DNA from: Bacteroidota bacterium
Lineage (GTDB): Bacteria > Bacteroidota > Ignavibacteria > UBA10030 > UBA8401
NCBI GenBank assembly: GCA_021796275.1
Contig: JAJYOI010000009.1
Span: forward strand, 1-53,103
Direction of reading: 5' to 3'
Length of the DNA: 53,103 nucleotides
Shown: piece after piece, positions 25,966-35,032 of the stretch
How the letters are laid out: every line of letters starts with the position of its first letter
How positions within the stretch are numbered: the stretch's first letter is position 1
Position numbers and translations under genes: made by a program
Notes under the pieces: generated by a model
Database searches by the model: none
What the model was told of the DNA's origin: nothing
Seen by the model: only the letters and a program-made list of their open reading frames with translations

Positions 25966-27234
25966 ATGTGGGATGTCATTCATCAACGCTCATCGCTTAT
26001 CCGCGAACCAAACGAAGTTCGCATTCTTCGCCTTGTTCGGGACAGAGGGCCAATCTCACGAATTGAACTTGCACGGCTCACCAACCTTAACAAATCCACC
26101 GTAACCGATCTCGTTGTAAAATTAATGCAGACCGGATTCCTGGAAGAAACCGGCATCAAAGAAGCGCATGAAAAAGTGGGCCGCAAAAGAGTTCTTCTGA
26201 AATTCCTTCCGCTGGCGGGCCTTGTTGCCGGCATTGATATCGGAATGTTACATACAACAGTAGCGATCACCGATCTGAACGCCCGCATTCTTCAACAAGG
26301 CGCGTTTTCTTATTCGCTCAGTACTTCTGCAGAAGAAGTCATCGCGCAAGCCGCCGATACAATTCATTCGCTGTTAGCCGCTGCGGGTTTTCCACCAACC
26401 AAGCTCGTCGGCATTGGAATCGGTGTGCAGGGATTGATTGATTACTCGACAAATGCATTGCTGTTTTGTTATAACAAACCGTCGTGGCACGGCAAGTCGC
26501 TCAGCGCACATCTCGAAGCGGAATTCAACGTACCGGTGATTGTTGAAAACGATGTGAAGACGATGACGCTCGGCGAATATCTGCTGGGAGCGGCAAAGGG
26601 AACAAAAAATTTCGTTCACGTATATGTCGGTGACGGTATTGGCGCAGGCATTATCATCAACGGGCATTTGTACCGCGGATTCACTTCCAGTGCCGGTGAA
26701 ATAGGATATACCGGATTGGATGTTCCTTCGTTCTACAAAGAAAAATTTCCTTTAACGTACAGGGGACAGTCCATCTTCGGAGAAATTCTTACCAACGCAA
26801 ATTTCATTGAGAGCTATCTGAAAAATGCGCCGCTTTCAACCGACGTTGAACCTGCCGTTTCTGCAATCGCACAAAAAGCAAAGAGCGGCGACACCGCGGC
26901 GATGCACGTCATAGAAGAATTCACGTCGCTGCTCAGCATACTCTGCATCAACATTGTCAACACATTGAATCCGGAGATCATTATTATCGGCGGTCAGCTT
27001 ATGCAATATTATCCTCATGCTGCTGATATGCTTCGGGAAAAAATCCACAAAGATTTATTGGCAATACCCGCAGAAGCTGTTCGCGTGACAACGGCAATGC
27101 ATGGGGAAAGCGGCATCGTGCTCGGCGCCGCCGGTTTGATTTTGTATGAATTGTTTGAACCGCTGCATACCGTTTCTCTGCGGGCAACACGGCGATTACA
27201 ACTTACAAAACCCGGTACGATTGAAGCGGAATGA
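25966..27234 (+). CDS. ROK-family transcriptional regulator (NagC/XylR type)
   Basis: A 422-residue protein with an N-terminal winged helix-turn-helix (about 16-70, RGPISRIELARLTNLNKSTV), then a sugar-kinase-like ROK domain: DIGMLHTTVAI, VENDVKTMTLGEYLLG, YVGDGIGAGIIINGHLY and SAGEIGY. ROK repressors bind operators and are released by a sugar or sugar phosphate. After GEIGY the usual zinc ligands (CxCGxxGC) are missing; the segment contains no cysteine. The first phosphate loop also lacks the kinase DxGxT consensus, so it is a regulator rather than a kinase. Its effector and targets are unknown. The hydrolase gene follows 59 bp later. Confidence 0.88.
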   Translation: MWDVIHQRSSLIREPNEVRILRLVRDRGPISRIELARLTNLNKSTVTDLVVKLMQTGFLEETGIKEAHEKVGRKRVLLKFLPLAGLVAGIDIGMLHTTVAITDLNARILQQGAFSYSLSTSAEEVIAQAADTIHSLLAAAGFPPTKLVGIGIGVQGLIDYSTNALLFCYNKPSWHGKSLSAHLEAEFNVPVIVENDVKTMTLGEYLLGAAKGTKNFVHVYVGDGIGAGIIINGHLYRGFTSSAGEIGYTGLDVPSFYKEKFPLTYRGQSIFGEILTNANFIESYLKNAPLSTDVEPAVSAIAQKAKSGDTAAMHVIEEFTSLLSILCINIVNTLNPEIIIIGGQLMQYYPHAADMLREKIHKDLLAIPAEAVRVTTAMHGESGIVLGAAGLILYELFEPLHTVSLRATRRLQLTKPGTIEAE

Positions 27235-27293
27235 CCGGTTCTTCACCAAATCTATTTCCACCTTTGAAGAAGAAAAATTTAAAAGGAACTGCC

Positions 27294-28736
27294 ATGAATA
27301 AGGTTCGAATACTTTTCCACAAGGAACGGATGAGCCTATGGCTCATTCTTTGTACAATCATTGCCGCCGCACTGCCTGCACAATCTTTTGCCGCCGATGA
27401 AAACATTGCCGGCATTTGGCAGGGAACACTGAAAGTTCAAACGATAGAGCTGAGGATTGTTTTTCACGTAGCAGCCGATTCAAGCGGAGCATTCAAAACG
27501 ACCATGGACAGCCCTGATCAAGGAGCAAAAGGAATCGTTGTCAATTCCACAAGTGTTAGCAGCGACAGCGTAGTCTTTGCCATCTACATGATCAACGGCA
27601 CGTATGAAGGAATCAGGCAGCAGGGGGATTCGCTCATTATCGGAACATGGAAACAAGGAAGCGCATCGTTTCCGCTTGACCTTCGCCGCGTGAAAGAAAT
27701 TCAGGAAGCGCGCCGTCCGCAGGAACCAAAGCCGCCGTTTCCGTACGACGCTGAAGACGTTTCCTTCGAAAACAAAAATGCAGGTATTACACTTGCGGGT
27801 ACATTCACGAAACCGAAAACGGGCGCACCGTTCACAACTGTGCTGCTGATTACAGGCTCCGGCCCGCAAAACCGTGACGAAGAACTGCTCGGACACAAAC
27901 CGTTTCTCGTTCTTGCCGATTATCTCACACGCCGCGGCATTGCTGTGCTTCGTGTTGATGACCGCGGTGTTGGAAAATCAACCGGCGTCTTCGGAACCGC
28001 AACGACGGTGGATTTCGCCGGCGACGTTCGCGCGGGCATTGACTATTTGAAAACACGAAATGACGTTGACGCAAAAAAGATTGGCCTAATCGGCCACAGC
28101 GAAGGCGGAATTATTGCGCCGATGGTCTCCGCCGATTCGAAAGATGTTGCGTTCATTGTTTTGATGGCAGGAACATCGCTCACCGGAGAAAAAATTCTTT
28201 ACATGCAGGATTCACTTATTTCTCTCGCAATGGGACAACCACCGAAAGAAGTTGAAAAAGATTTGTCAGAAAAGCGGGCAATGTATTCACTTCTGAAAGA
28301 AGAACATGACACAACGAAACTTCAACAAGACCTTCATTCTATTGTGGACAAATCACTGGCAGAAGATTCTTCGTTGACAGACAAAACAAAGGAGATTGTC
28401 ATCGCCGCCACTATGAAACAATTGTTGTCCCCATGGTTTCGTTTTTTCCTGACGTATGATCCGATGCCTGCATTGGAAAAAGTAACCTGTCCGATTCTCG
28501 CGCTGAACGGAAGCAAAGATATGCAAGTTCCGGCTCAGGCAAATCTTGAAGGAATGGAACGAGCGTTCAAAACGAGCGGCAGCACACGAGCAACAACAAA
28601 ACTGCTTCCGGGACTTAACCACCTTTTTCAAAAAGCCGATACCGGTTCGCCGATGGAGTATGCAAAGATCGAAGAAACCATGGACCCAGAAGCGTTGAAA
28701 ACAATCGGCGATTGGATCGAAGAAGTGACGAAATGA
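27294..28736 (+). CDS. Secreted alpha/beta hydrolase with N-terminal beta domain
   Basis: About 480 residues. A signal peptide (about 1-32, ending ALPAQSFAA) is followed by a beta-rich region (34-140, GIWQGTLKVQTIELRIVFHV), often found in front of such esterases. The alpha/beta hydrolase domain has LLITGSGPQNRDEE, DDRGVGKSTG and the nucleophile elbow GHSEGG with Ser269; LALNGSKDMQVP and GLNHLFQ provide the likely Asp and His. It probably acts in the periplasm on an ester or peptide of unknown nature. The ATG at 27294 has AAAGGAACT in front; a longer frame from 27231 would start inside the ROK stop region and spoil the signal peptide. Confidence 0.85.
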   Translation: MNKVRILFHKERMSLWLILCTIIAAALPAQSFAADENIAGIWQGTLKVQTIELRIVFHVAADSSGAFKTTMDSPDQGAKGIVVNSTSVSSDSVVFAIYMINGTYEGIRQQGDSLIIGTWKQGSASFPLDLRRVKEIQEARRPQEPKPPFPYDAEDVSFENKNAGITLAGTFTKPKTGAPFTTVLLITGSGPQNRDEELLGHKPFLVLADYLTRRGIAVLRVDDRGVGKSTGVFGTATTVDFAGDVRAGIDYLKTRNDVDAKKIGLIGHSEGGIIAPMVSADSKDVAFIVLMAGTSLTGEKILYMQDSLISLAMGQPPKEVEKDLSEKRAMYSLLKEEHDTTKLQQDLHSIVDKSLAEDSSLTDKTKEIVIAATMKQLLSPWFRFFLTYDPMPALEKVTCPILALNGSKDMQVPAQANLEGMERAFKTSGSTRATTKLLPGLNHLFQKADTGSPMEYAKIEETMDPEALKTIGDWIEEVTK

Positions 28737-28829
28737 GACTTTCGTGTGATCACATGATCGGCCGGCGGCTGACTAAAAGATTGACAACGCATATTTTACC
28801 GTGAACCGGATTTATAGTGAGGCGCCTGA

Positions 28830-29597
28830 ATGATTGAAACACATAACCTGTCGAAAAACTATAACGCCAAGAACGCCGTGAACAATGTGACTTTGACAAT
28901 TCAGGAAGGAGAGATTTTTGGCTTTCTTGGCGCGAATGGCGCGGGAAAAACAACGACAGTAAAAATGCTGACGGGAATGATTTTTCCTACAAGCGGCTCT
29001 GCGCATGTTGCCGGTTTCGATGTCGTTCAGCGAGGAATTGAGGTTAAAAAAAGAATCGGCTATGTTCCGGAAAACGGTGCACTTTTCGAAAGTCTGACCG
29101 GGTGGGAATATCTTCAGTTCACTGCCGACCTTCACCATCTTGACCCGCACGTTTCTCTGAAACGCATCGAAGAATTCCTGACGCTGTTCGGGCTGTGGGA
29201 TGAGCGCAACGGAAGAATTCAGCAGTATTCCAAAGGAATGAAACAAAAGATTCTCATCGCTGCCGCGCTCATTCACAACCCACAGGTACTATTTCTTGAC
29301 GAACCGCTGAACGGTCTGGATGCGAATGCGGCGCTTGTATTCAAAGAGCTTCTCAAAAAACTTTCCGGACAAAAGAAAACCGTTTTTTTCACATCACATG
29401 TTCTCGATGTTGTCGAAAAGCTCTGCACACGGATCGTTGTCATCCATGAAGGAATAATTATTGCAGACGGCACTGCGGCTCAGATTGCACAGTCAACCGG
29501 ACAGGCTACGCTTGAAGAAGCGTTCCATACATTGACCGGCGTCCGCGATGCACGCGAGTCAGCGCAGGATTTTCTGGAGGCGTTGGGCAGGGAATGA
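28830..29597 (+). CDS. ABC transporter ATP-binding protein
   Basis: A 255-residue ABC ATPase of the ABC-2 (drug/lipid or natriuretic export) type. Walker A GANGAGKTT is at 34-42, then the Q-loop region GYVPENGALFESLTGWEYL, signature QYSKGMKQK near 132, Walker B VLFLDEPLNGLD near 152-163 and the switch histidine in FFTSHVLDVVE. It powers the membrane protein encoded directly downstream, whose ATG overlaps its stop (ATGA). Substrate unknown. Confidence 0.93.
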   Translation: MIETHNLSKNYNAKNAVNNVTLTIQEGEIFGFLGANGAGKTTTVKMLTGMIFPTSGSAHVAGFDVVQRGIEVKKRIGYVPENGALFESLTGWEYLQFTADLHHLDPHVSLKRIEEFLTLFGLWDERNGRIQQYSKGMKQKILIAAALIHNPQVLFLDEPLNGLDANAALVFKELLKKLSGQKKTVFFTSHVLDVVEKLCTRIVVIHEGIIIADGTAAQIAQSTGQATLEEAFHTLTGVRDARESAQDFLEALGRE

Positions 29598-31252
29598 TCC
29601 AAAAGATATTCTCATTCTACGGCATTGATTTCAGACAATGGAAAACGCTGACGCGGCTGTCGTTTCAGTTGGCAAACCGGCAGGTTCCTGCATCATCATT
29701 CCATGCACAAAGCACGCGGACCAATAACGCATTGATCTTTTCTCTGATAATGTACTTTGCGCTTGGACTTATGATGCTGGCAATCGTTTTTGCGCTCCCC
29801 GATCTTTTTTGGTCGTCGTTTGTTATCTATTCTTATGTCTTGCTCATGATTGGCTTCCTGATGCTTGTAGAATTCGGCAGCATTATTGTTGCGCCAGACG
29901 ATTACAACATTCTGAGCTATCAGCCCGTATCATCCCGAACATATTTTGCCGCAAAAACAACTTTTGCCTTGGTGTATGTTCTTTTATACACTGCAGTGCT
30001 TGGGCTTCCAAGCAGCATCGCCTACGGCTTCAAAAACGTTGACGGACACACTTCGCTTGCCATTCATTGTACGGTCGCGCTCGCCGCATTAATAGGTTTT
30101 TTCATCACGGGTATCGGCATCGCCTTGGCGATGATCATTCTGTACACTTCAGCGCTCCGCTTTGTCCGCTACCGGCGATTGAAGAATATCCTTTCGTACG
30201 TTCAGGCAATGTTGTCGTTTTTGATCATGGGCAGTTACGCGCTTCTTCCCTCCTACTTGGAAAAACTCTCGGCACGCCTGCCGGCACAGAAACCCTGGTG
30301 GATCTTTCTTCTTCCGCCAAGCTGGACCAGCACACTAATCTCTCTTGCTTCCGGCACCGTCACTTTTTCTACTCTTGCAGCAGGTTTTCTTTCCTTAGCG
30401 GCTCCTGTTTTGCTCATTCCTCTTGCAGCGTCAAAAATTTCACTCTCTTATGCTGAAAATCTTTCTGCCGCATTGAACGAGACAGAGAAAAAGGAGAAAG
30501 ATAAAACAGGAGACGCGAAAAAAACTACATGGCGATTGAAGCGTTTTGAGGACAGGGCTATTATTACGCTCATTCGCGCACAATTCAAACGCGATATGCG
30601 ATTCAGGTTTTCGATCCTTGCAATTATCCCGATGACAATTTTGTACGGATGGATGGGCTTACGCGGTAAGGGCGCAATGTTCAATCCGTTTCATCCTGCA
30701 TGGAGATCGCTGGCAAGCTCATCACTATTGTACCTCGCAATCATCATTTTCCCTGTATCGCTGGTTGAAGCTGTAAGCCGTTCGGAATCGTATCTTGCGT
30801 CATGGATTTTTTTCTCAACGCCGGTGGATAAAGTCCGCTTAACATTATCCATTAAGGATTTTCTGTATAAGTTTTTCATTGTTCCATACATTGTGTGTCT
30901 GGGCATTATGTTTTCATTTTTCTTCGATACGATGCTGCACGTCGTTATGCACACGGCAATCTTGCTACTGATTAGCCGTTTGTTCTTGCAGCTCTTTTTT
31001 ATTCTCCGGCCGCAACTGCCGTTCTCGCTTCCCCAGCATGTCGGTGATCGGGTAACGGTTTTGGGAAGCCTTGCGTTTTTCCTTCCATTGATCATGCTGA
31101 TCGGCTTGATGATTCTTATCTTTTTCGTCTATACCAATCTTGTGTATTATGCGCTCTCCTTTACTCTGTTAACTTCCCTTACACTTCTGATGGATGCCCT
31201 GCTTAACCAGCGGGTGAAGAAAAAGATGAGCCGGCTTGAATTTGCCGGCTAA
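29594..31252 (+). CDS. ABC transporter membrane protein (ABC-2-like permease)
   Basis: A 552-residue membrane protein with about ten to twelve hydrophobic segments and a charged cytoplasmic loop (about 296-315, rich in E, K and D) in the middle. It overlaps the ATPase gene by 4 nt, so it is the transmembrane half of the same transporter. No well-described permease family was recognised beyond the ABC-2 style. Length suggests a single large subunit working as a homodimer. Direction is probably export. No receptor or binding protein gene is adjacent. Confidence 0.75.
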   Translation: MIQKIFSFYGIDFRQWKTLTRLSFQLANRQVPASSFHAQSTRTNNALIFSLIMYFALGLMMLAIVFALPDLFWSSFVIYSYVLLMIGFLMLVEFGSIIVAPDDYNILSYQPVSSRTYFAAKTTFALVYVLLYTAVLGLPSSIAYGFKNVDGHTSLAIHCTVALAALIGFFITGIGIALAMIILYTSALRFVRYRRLKNILSYVQAMLSFLIMGSYALLPSYLEKLSARLPAQKPWWIFLLPPSWTSTLISLASGTVTFSTLAAGFLSLAAPVLLIPLAASKISLSYAENLSAALNETEKKEKDKTGDAKKTTWRLKRFEDRAIITLIRAQFKRDMRFRFSILAIIPMTILYGWMGLRGKGAMFNPFHPAWRSLASSSLLYLAIIIFPVSLVEAVSRSESYLASWIFFSTPVDKVRLTLSIKDFLYKFFIVPYIVCLGIMFSFFFDTMLHVVMHTAILLLISRLFLQLFFILRPQLPFSLPQHVGDRVTVLGSLAFFLPLIMLIGLMILIFFVYTNLVYYALSFTLLTSLTLLMDALLNQRVKKKMSRLEFAG

Positions 31253-31280
31253 ATAAAAGCGTAGCCTATCCCTTTCTTGT

Positions 31281-31312
31281 TGCCGCAACGCCAAATGCAA
31301 ATTACTGCGGCA
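31281..31312. terminator. Hairpin between convergent genes
   Basis: TGCCGCA (31281-31287) and TGCGGCA (31306-31312) form a perfect 7-bp stem with an 18-nt loop between the permease stop and the stop of the epimerase-family gene. There is no strong T run, so termination is only a guess from position. Confidence 0.3.
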
Positions 31313-31330
31313 TCGACAATTTCTTGATAC

Positions 31331-32353
31331 TTATTTTCTGTACTGTTTCTTTACAGCCGGAATCAAATACTCGTTGAATGCGCGCGTGAAATCGTATTCC
31401 GGTTTCCATCCCCACTCTTTGCGGGCAAGTGAATCGTCAACATCGGCGGGCCAACTCTCGACAATTTTTTGCCGCAGCGGGTCGGGCTTGAATTGCACCT
31501 GCGCTTGCGGAAAAGCTGTTTTGATCACATCGTAAAAATTCTTTGCAGACACGCTGAACGCGCCGATATTGTACACCACCTGCGTCAATTGTTTTGCAGG
31601 AACGGATTCAAGTTTCAACAGTGCATTGATGGCATCGGGCATTGCCATAAAGGGAAGTGTCGCGTTTTCCGTGACGAAACAATCGTACGCTTTTCCCTGC
31701 GCCGCCATATGCATCATCTCGGGACCGTAATCGCTCGTACCGCCGGTCGGCAATGTGACCGCGCTGATCAATCCCGGAAAACGAAGAGAGCGAAAATCCA
31801 CATGCCCTGCTGCCGGCTGCGGATCAATTTGCCGGTAGTACCAATTGTAGTACCGCCCAAGCTGTTCGCAATAATACTTGTTAACGCCGTACATCGTTCG
31901 AGGAACCAGCCAGTCGGCTTCTTTCAGTTTGCCGGCTCGCATTTTTGTTTCGAGATCGGGCAAGCCGTACACCGCAATCGAACTTGGAAAAAGAAATTTC
32001 ACATTCTCTCCCGTCGCGCGCGCCTGACGCGCCGCAAGTTCAAGAAGATTCAACGTACCGTCCACGTTCACGCGATGGCCAAGCACCGGCTCGCGTTCTG
32101 CTTTCGTGGAAAGAATTGCGGCAAGATGATAGATCGTTTCAAAATCATAAAACGCGGCAAGCCGGTCAATCAGCACTCTGTCAAGAATGTCGCCGGCAAT
32201 TGTTTCATGGCAGCGCTGCTTTAATTCTTCGCTGAGCGGATGAACATCAATGGCAACAATGCGGATTGCCGGATGTTGTTCCGTAAGACGTGCAATAAGC
32301 CCGTGGCCGATTTCTCCGTTCGCTCCGGTGATGAGCACAGCTTTGGTGGACAT
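31331..32353 (-). CDS. NAD-dependent epimerase/dehydratase family protein, L-threonine 3-dehydrogenase-like
   Basis: An extended short-chain dehydrogenase of 340 residues. The NAD loop is TGANGEIG (9-16), the active-site pair YGVNK (Tyr-x3-Lys, near 155), and the stretch LRFPGLIS...PTGGTSDYGPEMMHMA followed by LPFMAMPDAINALL. That last combination is characteristic of the SDR-type L-threonine 3-dehydrogenases, which oxidise threonine to 2-amino-3-ketobutyrate. The partner ligase gene (kbl) is not next to it. A UDP-sugar epimerase is the main alternative, but the TSDY...PDA signature argues against it. Confidence 0.8.
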   Translation of the reverse strand: MSTKAVLITGANGEIGHGLIARLTEQHPAIRIVAIDVHPLSEELKQRCHETIAGDILDRVLIDRLAAFYDFETIYHLAAILSTKAEREPVLGHRVNVDGTLNLLELAARQARATGENVKFLFPSSIAVYGLPDLETKMRAGKLKEADWLVPRTMYGVNKYYCEQLGRYYNWYYRQIDPQPAAGHVDFRSLRFPGLISAVTLPTGGTSDYGPEMMHMAAQGKAYDCFVTENATLPFMAMPDAINALLKLESVPAKQLTQVVYNIGAFSVSAKNFYDVIKTAFPQAQVQFKPDPLRQKIVESWPADVDDSLARKEWGWKPEYDFTRAFNEYLIPAVKKQYRK

Positions 32354-32399
32354 GCAGAAATCCTTTCAATTCATTTCAACGAAATAAATATACGGAATT

Positions 32400-32430
32400 T
32401 TTTCCCTGCCTGCCGGACAGGCGGGGAAAA
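32400..32430. repeat. GC-rich palindrome upstream of the threonine dehydrogenase-like gene
   Basis: TTTTCCCTGCCTG (32400-32412) and CAGGCGGGGAAAA (32418-32430) form a 13-bp stem with one T-G pair and a 5-nt loop. It starts 47 bp before the minus-strand start codon. The T run precedes and the A run follows the GC core on both strands, so it lacks intrinsic-terminator polarity. Its sequence resembles CCTGCCTG/CAGGCAGG-type dispersed repeats recalled from other bacteria. Confidence 0.55.
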
Positions 32431-32519
32431 GAAAAAGCGATTGTAAAGGCCAAAAAGCTGCACTTGACTGACAATCACTTTTACTTTACTTTGCTTGGCG
32501 AGTTGTAAGCGGATATTGA

Positions 32520-32708
32520 CAACCATGGATGATCAACTTCCAATTACGCGTTCTTCATACAATGATGGAACAGCTGCGGTCGGCTGGCATTGCAGTCACA
32601 CTTGACCTGCAAACATATCCAAATGGAAAGTTTGCGCGACTACACGATCCTGTAGGCAATCCCATTGAACTATGGGAACCGCAAAAATCACGAAGCGATT
32701 CAAGGTGA
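32520..32708 (+). pseudogene. Remnant of a VOC (glyoxalase/bleomycin resistance) gene, C-terminal half
   Basis: An open frame of 62 codons after the TGA at 32517 reads QPWMINFQLRVLHTMMEQLR at its start and ends with NGKFARLHDPVGNPIELWEP, the typical last strand of VOC metalloproteins, with the metal-ligand glutamate in IELWEP. VOC proteins of this kind are about 120-130 residues; only the second beta-alpha-beta-beta-beta module is present. The upstream DNA in all three frames shows no first half, so it is a 5'-truncated relic. A short gene from the ATG at 32529 (59 codons) is possible but would lack one metal site half. Confidence 0.75.
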
Positions 32709-32819
32709 ACGCCTTCTTGACCCTGCATAACGTTTTATTTACTTTACTCCAAGCATTTTTGATCAGATACAATAGTATTGAGAGAACAATTATGTTGAAA
32801 ACACCTAAACGGAGGCACA

Positions 32820-34991
32820 ATGACAAAGCATCTATCGTTTACACTGGGAGGATTGATAATCTTTTTTATCGCAACCACAACCGCAGGAGTTACAAGGCAC
32901 GTGTTCACTTCTGATCCCACACAGAATACCGTTGCAGCGGGCATCATGAGCGCAAACCCTTTCACACAGCCAAGTTCTCTTCTTTATCAGGCGCCGCCGT
33001 TTGACCGGATCAAGGATTCGGATTACCAGCCGGCGCTTGAAGAAGGTATGCGTCAGGAGATTGCAGAGATCGAAAAAATAGCCGACGACCCGTCGTCCGC
33101 GTCGTTTGAAAATACTATTGTCGCAATGGAACGCTCCGGCACCTTGCTCACGCGAACCGAGAAGGTTTTCTTTGCAATGACACAGGCGAACACCGACGAT
33201 GCTCTGCAGAAAATCCAGGAGGAAGAAGCGCCGCGTCTCGCCGCACATGCTGACGCAATTCATTTGAATGAAAAACTTTTCCTGCGTGTCAAAGAGGTGT
33301 ACGACCAACGTGACAAGATCGGCCTTAACGCAGTTCAAAAAATTCTCGTCGAACGTTATTACAAAGACTTTGTGCGGTCTGGTGCACTTCTTTCCGACGC
33401 GGATAAGAAAACGCTTCGCGAGCTGAATCAGGAAGAATCGAAACTGGTCACACGCTTTCAAAACAAACTTCTCGCCGCAACAAAAGCCGGCGCGCTCGTC
33501 ATTAATGACAAAAAGGAGCTCAATGGCTTCAGTGATGCGGAAATTTCCGCAGCCGCTGAAGCCGCTCATCAACGCGGACTCGACGGCAAGTGGGTGCTGG
33601 CGCTTCAAAATACAACCCAGCAACCGTCACAAGTTTCATTGCACAATCGGGCAGTGCGTGAGCAATTGTTCCGCGCATCCACCATGCGCGCCGAGCACGC
33701 CGACAGCAATGATACGCGCCAAATTATTCTTCGCCTCGCTGAATTAAGAATAGAGAAAGCAAAGCTGCTTGGTTATCCGAGCTATGCAGACTATATCCTC
33801 GCCGACGACATGGCAAAAACTCCTGAAGCTGCAATAAAGCTTCTCACCGATCTTGTTCCCGCAACCACGAAGAAAGCGAATGGCGAAGCGGCAAAAATGC
33901 AGGCGCTGGTTGACAGCCAACATGGCGGCTTCACGCTTGAACCGTGGGACTGGCAATATTATGCCGAGCAGGTGCGCAAAGCGGAGTACGCTCTTGATGA
34001 TAACCAGATCAAACCGTACTTCGAGTTGAATCGTGTGCTTGAAGACGGCGTCTTCTATGCCGCAAACCAATTATATGGACTGACGTTCAAGGAACGGAAA
34101 GATATTCCCGTGTACAATCCGGATGTCCGCATCTTCGAAGTGTTTGATGCGAACGGAAAATCAATCGCGCTCTGGTACTGCGATTACTTTAAGCGTGACA
34201 ATAAGAGCGGCGGAGCGTGGGAAGATACGTTTGTTGACGGAACAACCCTGCTTCATACGAAACCTGTTGTGTTCAATGTCGCCAACTTTTCGAAACCGGG
34301 TCCCGGCCAGCCGGCGCTGCTGACCTATGATGATGTAGTGACAATGTTTCACGAGTTCGGCCACGCATTACACTCAATGCTGACAACTGTGGAATATCCG
34401 CGGCTTACCGGCACGAACGTCCCGACAGATTTTGTGGAATTTCCTTCACAGTTCAATGAGCACTGGGCGCTGTACCCAAAAGTTCTTGCACATTACGCAA
34501 GAAATTACAAAACGGGCGAGCCTATGCCGCAGGAATTGGTAGCAAAAATCAGAAAGGCAAAGACGTTCAATCAGGGATTTGCAACAATGGAATACCTCGA
34601 AGCCGCGCTGCTGGATATGGCATGGCATACACTGAAAGAAGGCGCACGTCCGGCAAATGTTGATACATTTGAAACGAATGCTTTGAAGAAATTTGATGTG
34701 TACATGCCGCTGATACCGCCGCGGTATCGGTCTACATACTTCGCGCACATTTGGAGCAGCGGTTATGCAGCAGGCTATTTTGCGTACATGTGGGCTGAAG
34801 TTCTTGACGACGATGCGTTTGCGTGGTTCACCGAACACGGCGGTTTGACGCGGAGGAACGGTGAGCGCTTCCGCGATATGATTCTCTCTCGCGGCGGCAC
34901 GGAAGACGCGGGCGCAATGTATCGCGCATTCCGCGGCCGCAATCCCACTGTGGATGCATTGCTCAAAGAACGCGGCTTGACGGAAAAGTAG
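32820..34991 (+). CDS. M3-family oligopeptidase, Dcp-like (peptidyl-dipeptidase), exported
   Basis: Zinc metallopeptidase of 723 residues. The N-terminus has an uncleaved or cleaved signal (about 1-25). The thermolysin-like core carries HEFGH with His511, Glu512 and His515, preceded by FSKPGPGQPALLTYDDVVTMF, and the third ligand glutamate lies in FVEFPSQFNEHW. The C-terminal YRSTYFAHIWSSGYAAGYFAYMWAEVLD is typical of Dcp. Such enzymes remove C-terminal dipeptides from oligopeptides, here probably in the periplasm. A good ribosome site CGGAGG lies 5 nt before the ATG. It ends before a strong hairpin shared with the convergent TSUP gene. Confidence 0.92.
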   Translation: MTKHLSFTLGGLIIFFIATTTAGVTRHVFTSDPTQNTVAAGIMSANPFTQPSSLLYQAPPFDRIKDSDYQPALEEGMRQEIAEIEKIADDPSSASFENTIVAMERSGTLLTRTEKVFFAMTQANTDDALQKIQEEEAPRLAAHADAIHLNEKLFLRVKEVYDQRDKIGLNAVQKILVERYYKDFVRSGALLSDADKKTLRELNQEESKLVTRFQNKLLAATKAGALVINDKKELNGFSDAEISAAAEAAHQRGLDGKWVLALQNTTQQPSQVSLHNRAVREQLFRASTMRAEHADSNDTRQIILRLAELRIEKAKLLGYPSYADYILADDMAKTPEAAIKLLTDLVPATTKKANGEAAKMQALVDSQHGGFTLEPWDWQYYAEQVRKAEYALDDNQIKPYFELNRVLEDGVFYAANQLYGLTFKERKDIPVYNPDVRIFEVFDANGKSIALWYCDYFKRDNKSGGAWEDTFVDGTTLLHTKPVVFNVANFSKPGPGQPALLTYDDVVTMFHEFGHALHSMLTTVEYPRLTGTNVPTDFVEFPSQFNEHWALYPKVLAHYARNYKTGEPMPQELVAKIRKAKTFNQGFATMEYLEAALLDMAWHTLKEGARPANVDTFETNALKKFDVYMPLIPPRYRSTYFAHIWSSGYAAGYFAYMWAEVLDDDAFAWFTEHGGLTRRNGERFRDMILSRGGTEDAGAMYRAFRGRNPTVDALLKERGLTEK

Positions 34992-35001
34992 GATAGGAAA
35001 G

Positions 35002-35032
35002 GTGGAGGGCGGGATGAAATCTCGCCCTCCAC
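35002..35032. terminator. Bidirectional terminator-like hairpin
   Basis: GTGGAGGGCG (35002-35011) pairs perfectly with CGCCCTCCAC (35023-35032), and the stem can extend inward by a G-T and two more pairs. It fills the 41 bp between the stops of the convergent M3 peptidase and TSUP genes. T runs are poor on both sides. Confidence 0.6.

Noticed and set aside
32832..33623. 263-codon minus-strand open frame inside the M3 peptidase gene
   Set aside because: It lies fully opposite conserved M3 coding sequence, shows no family motifs and has odd cysteine and histidine content; a shadow frame.
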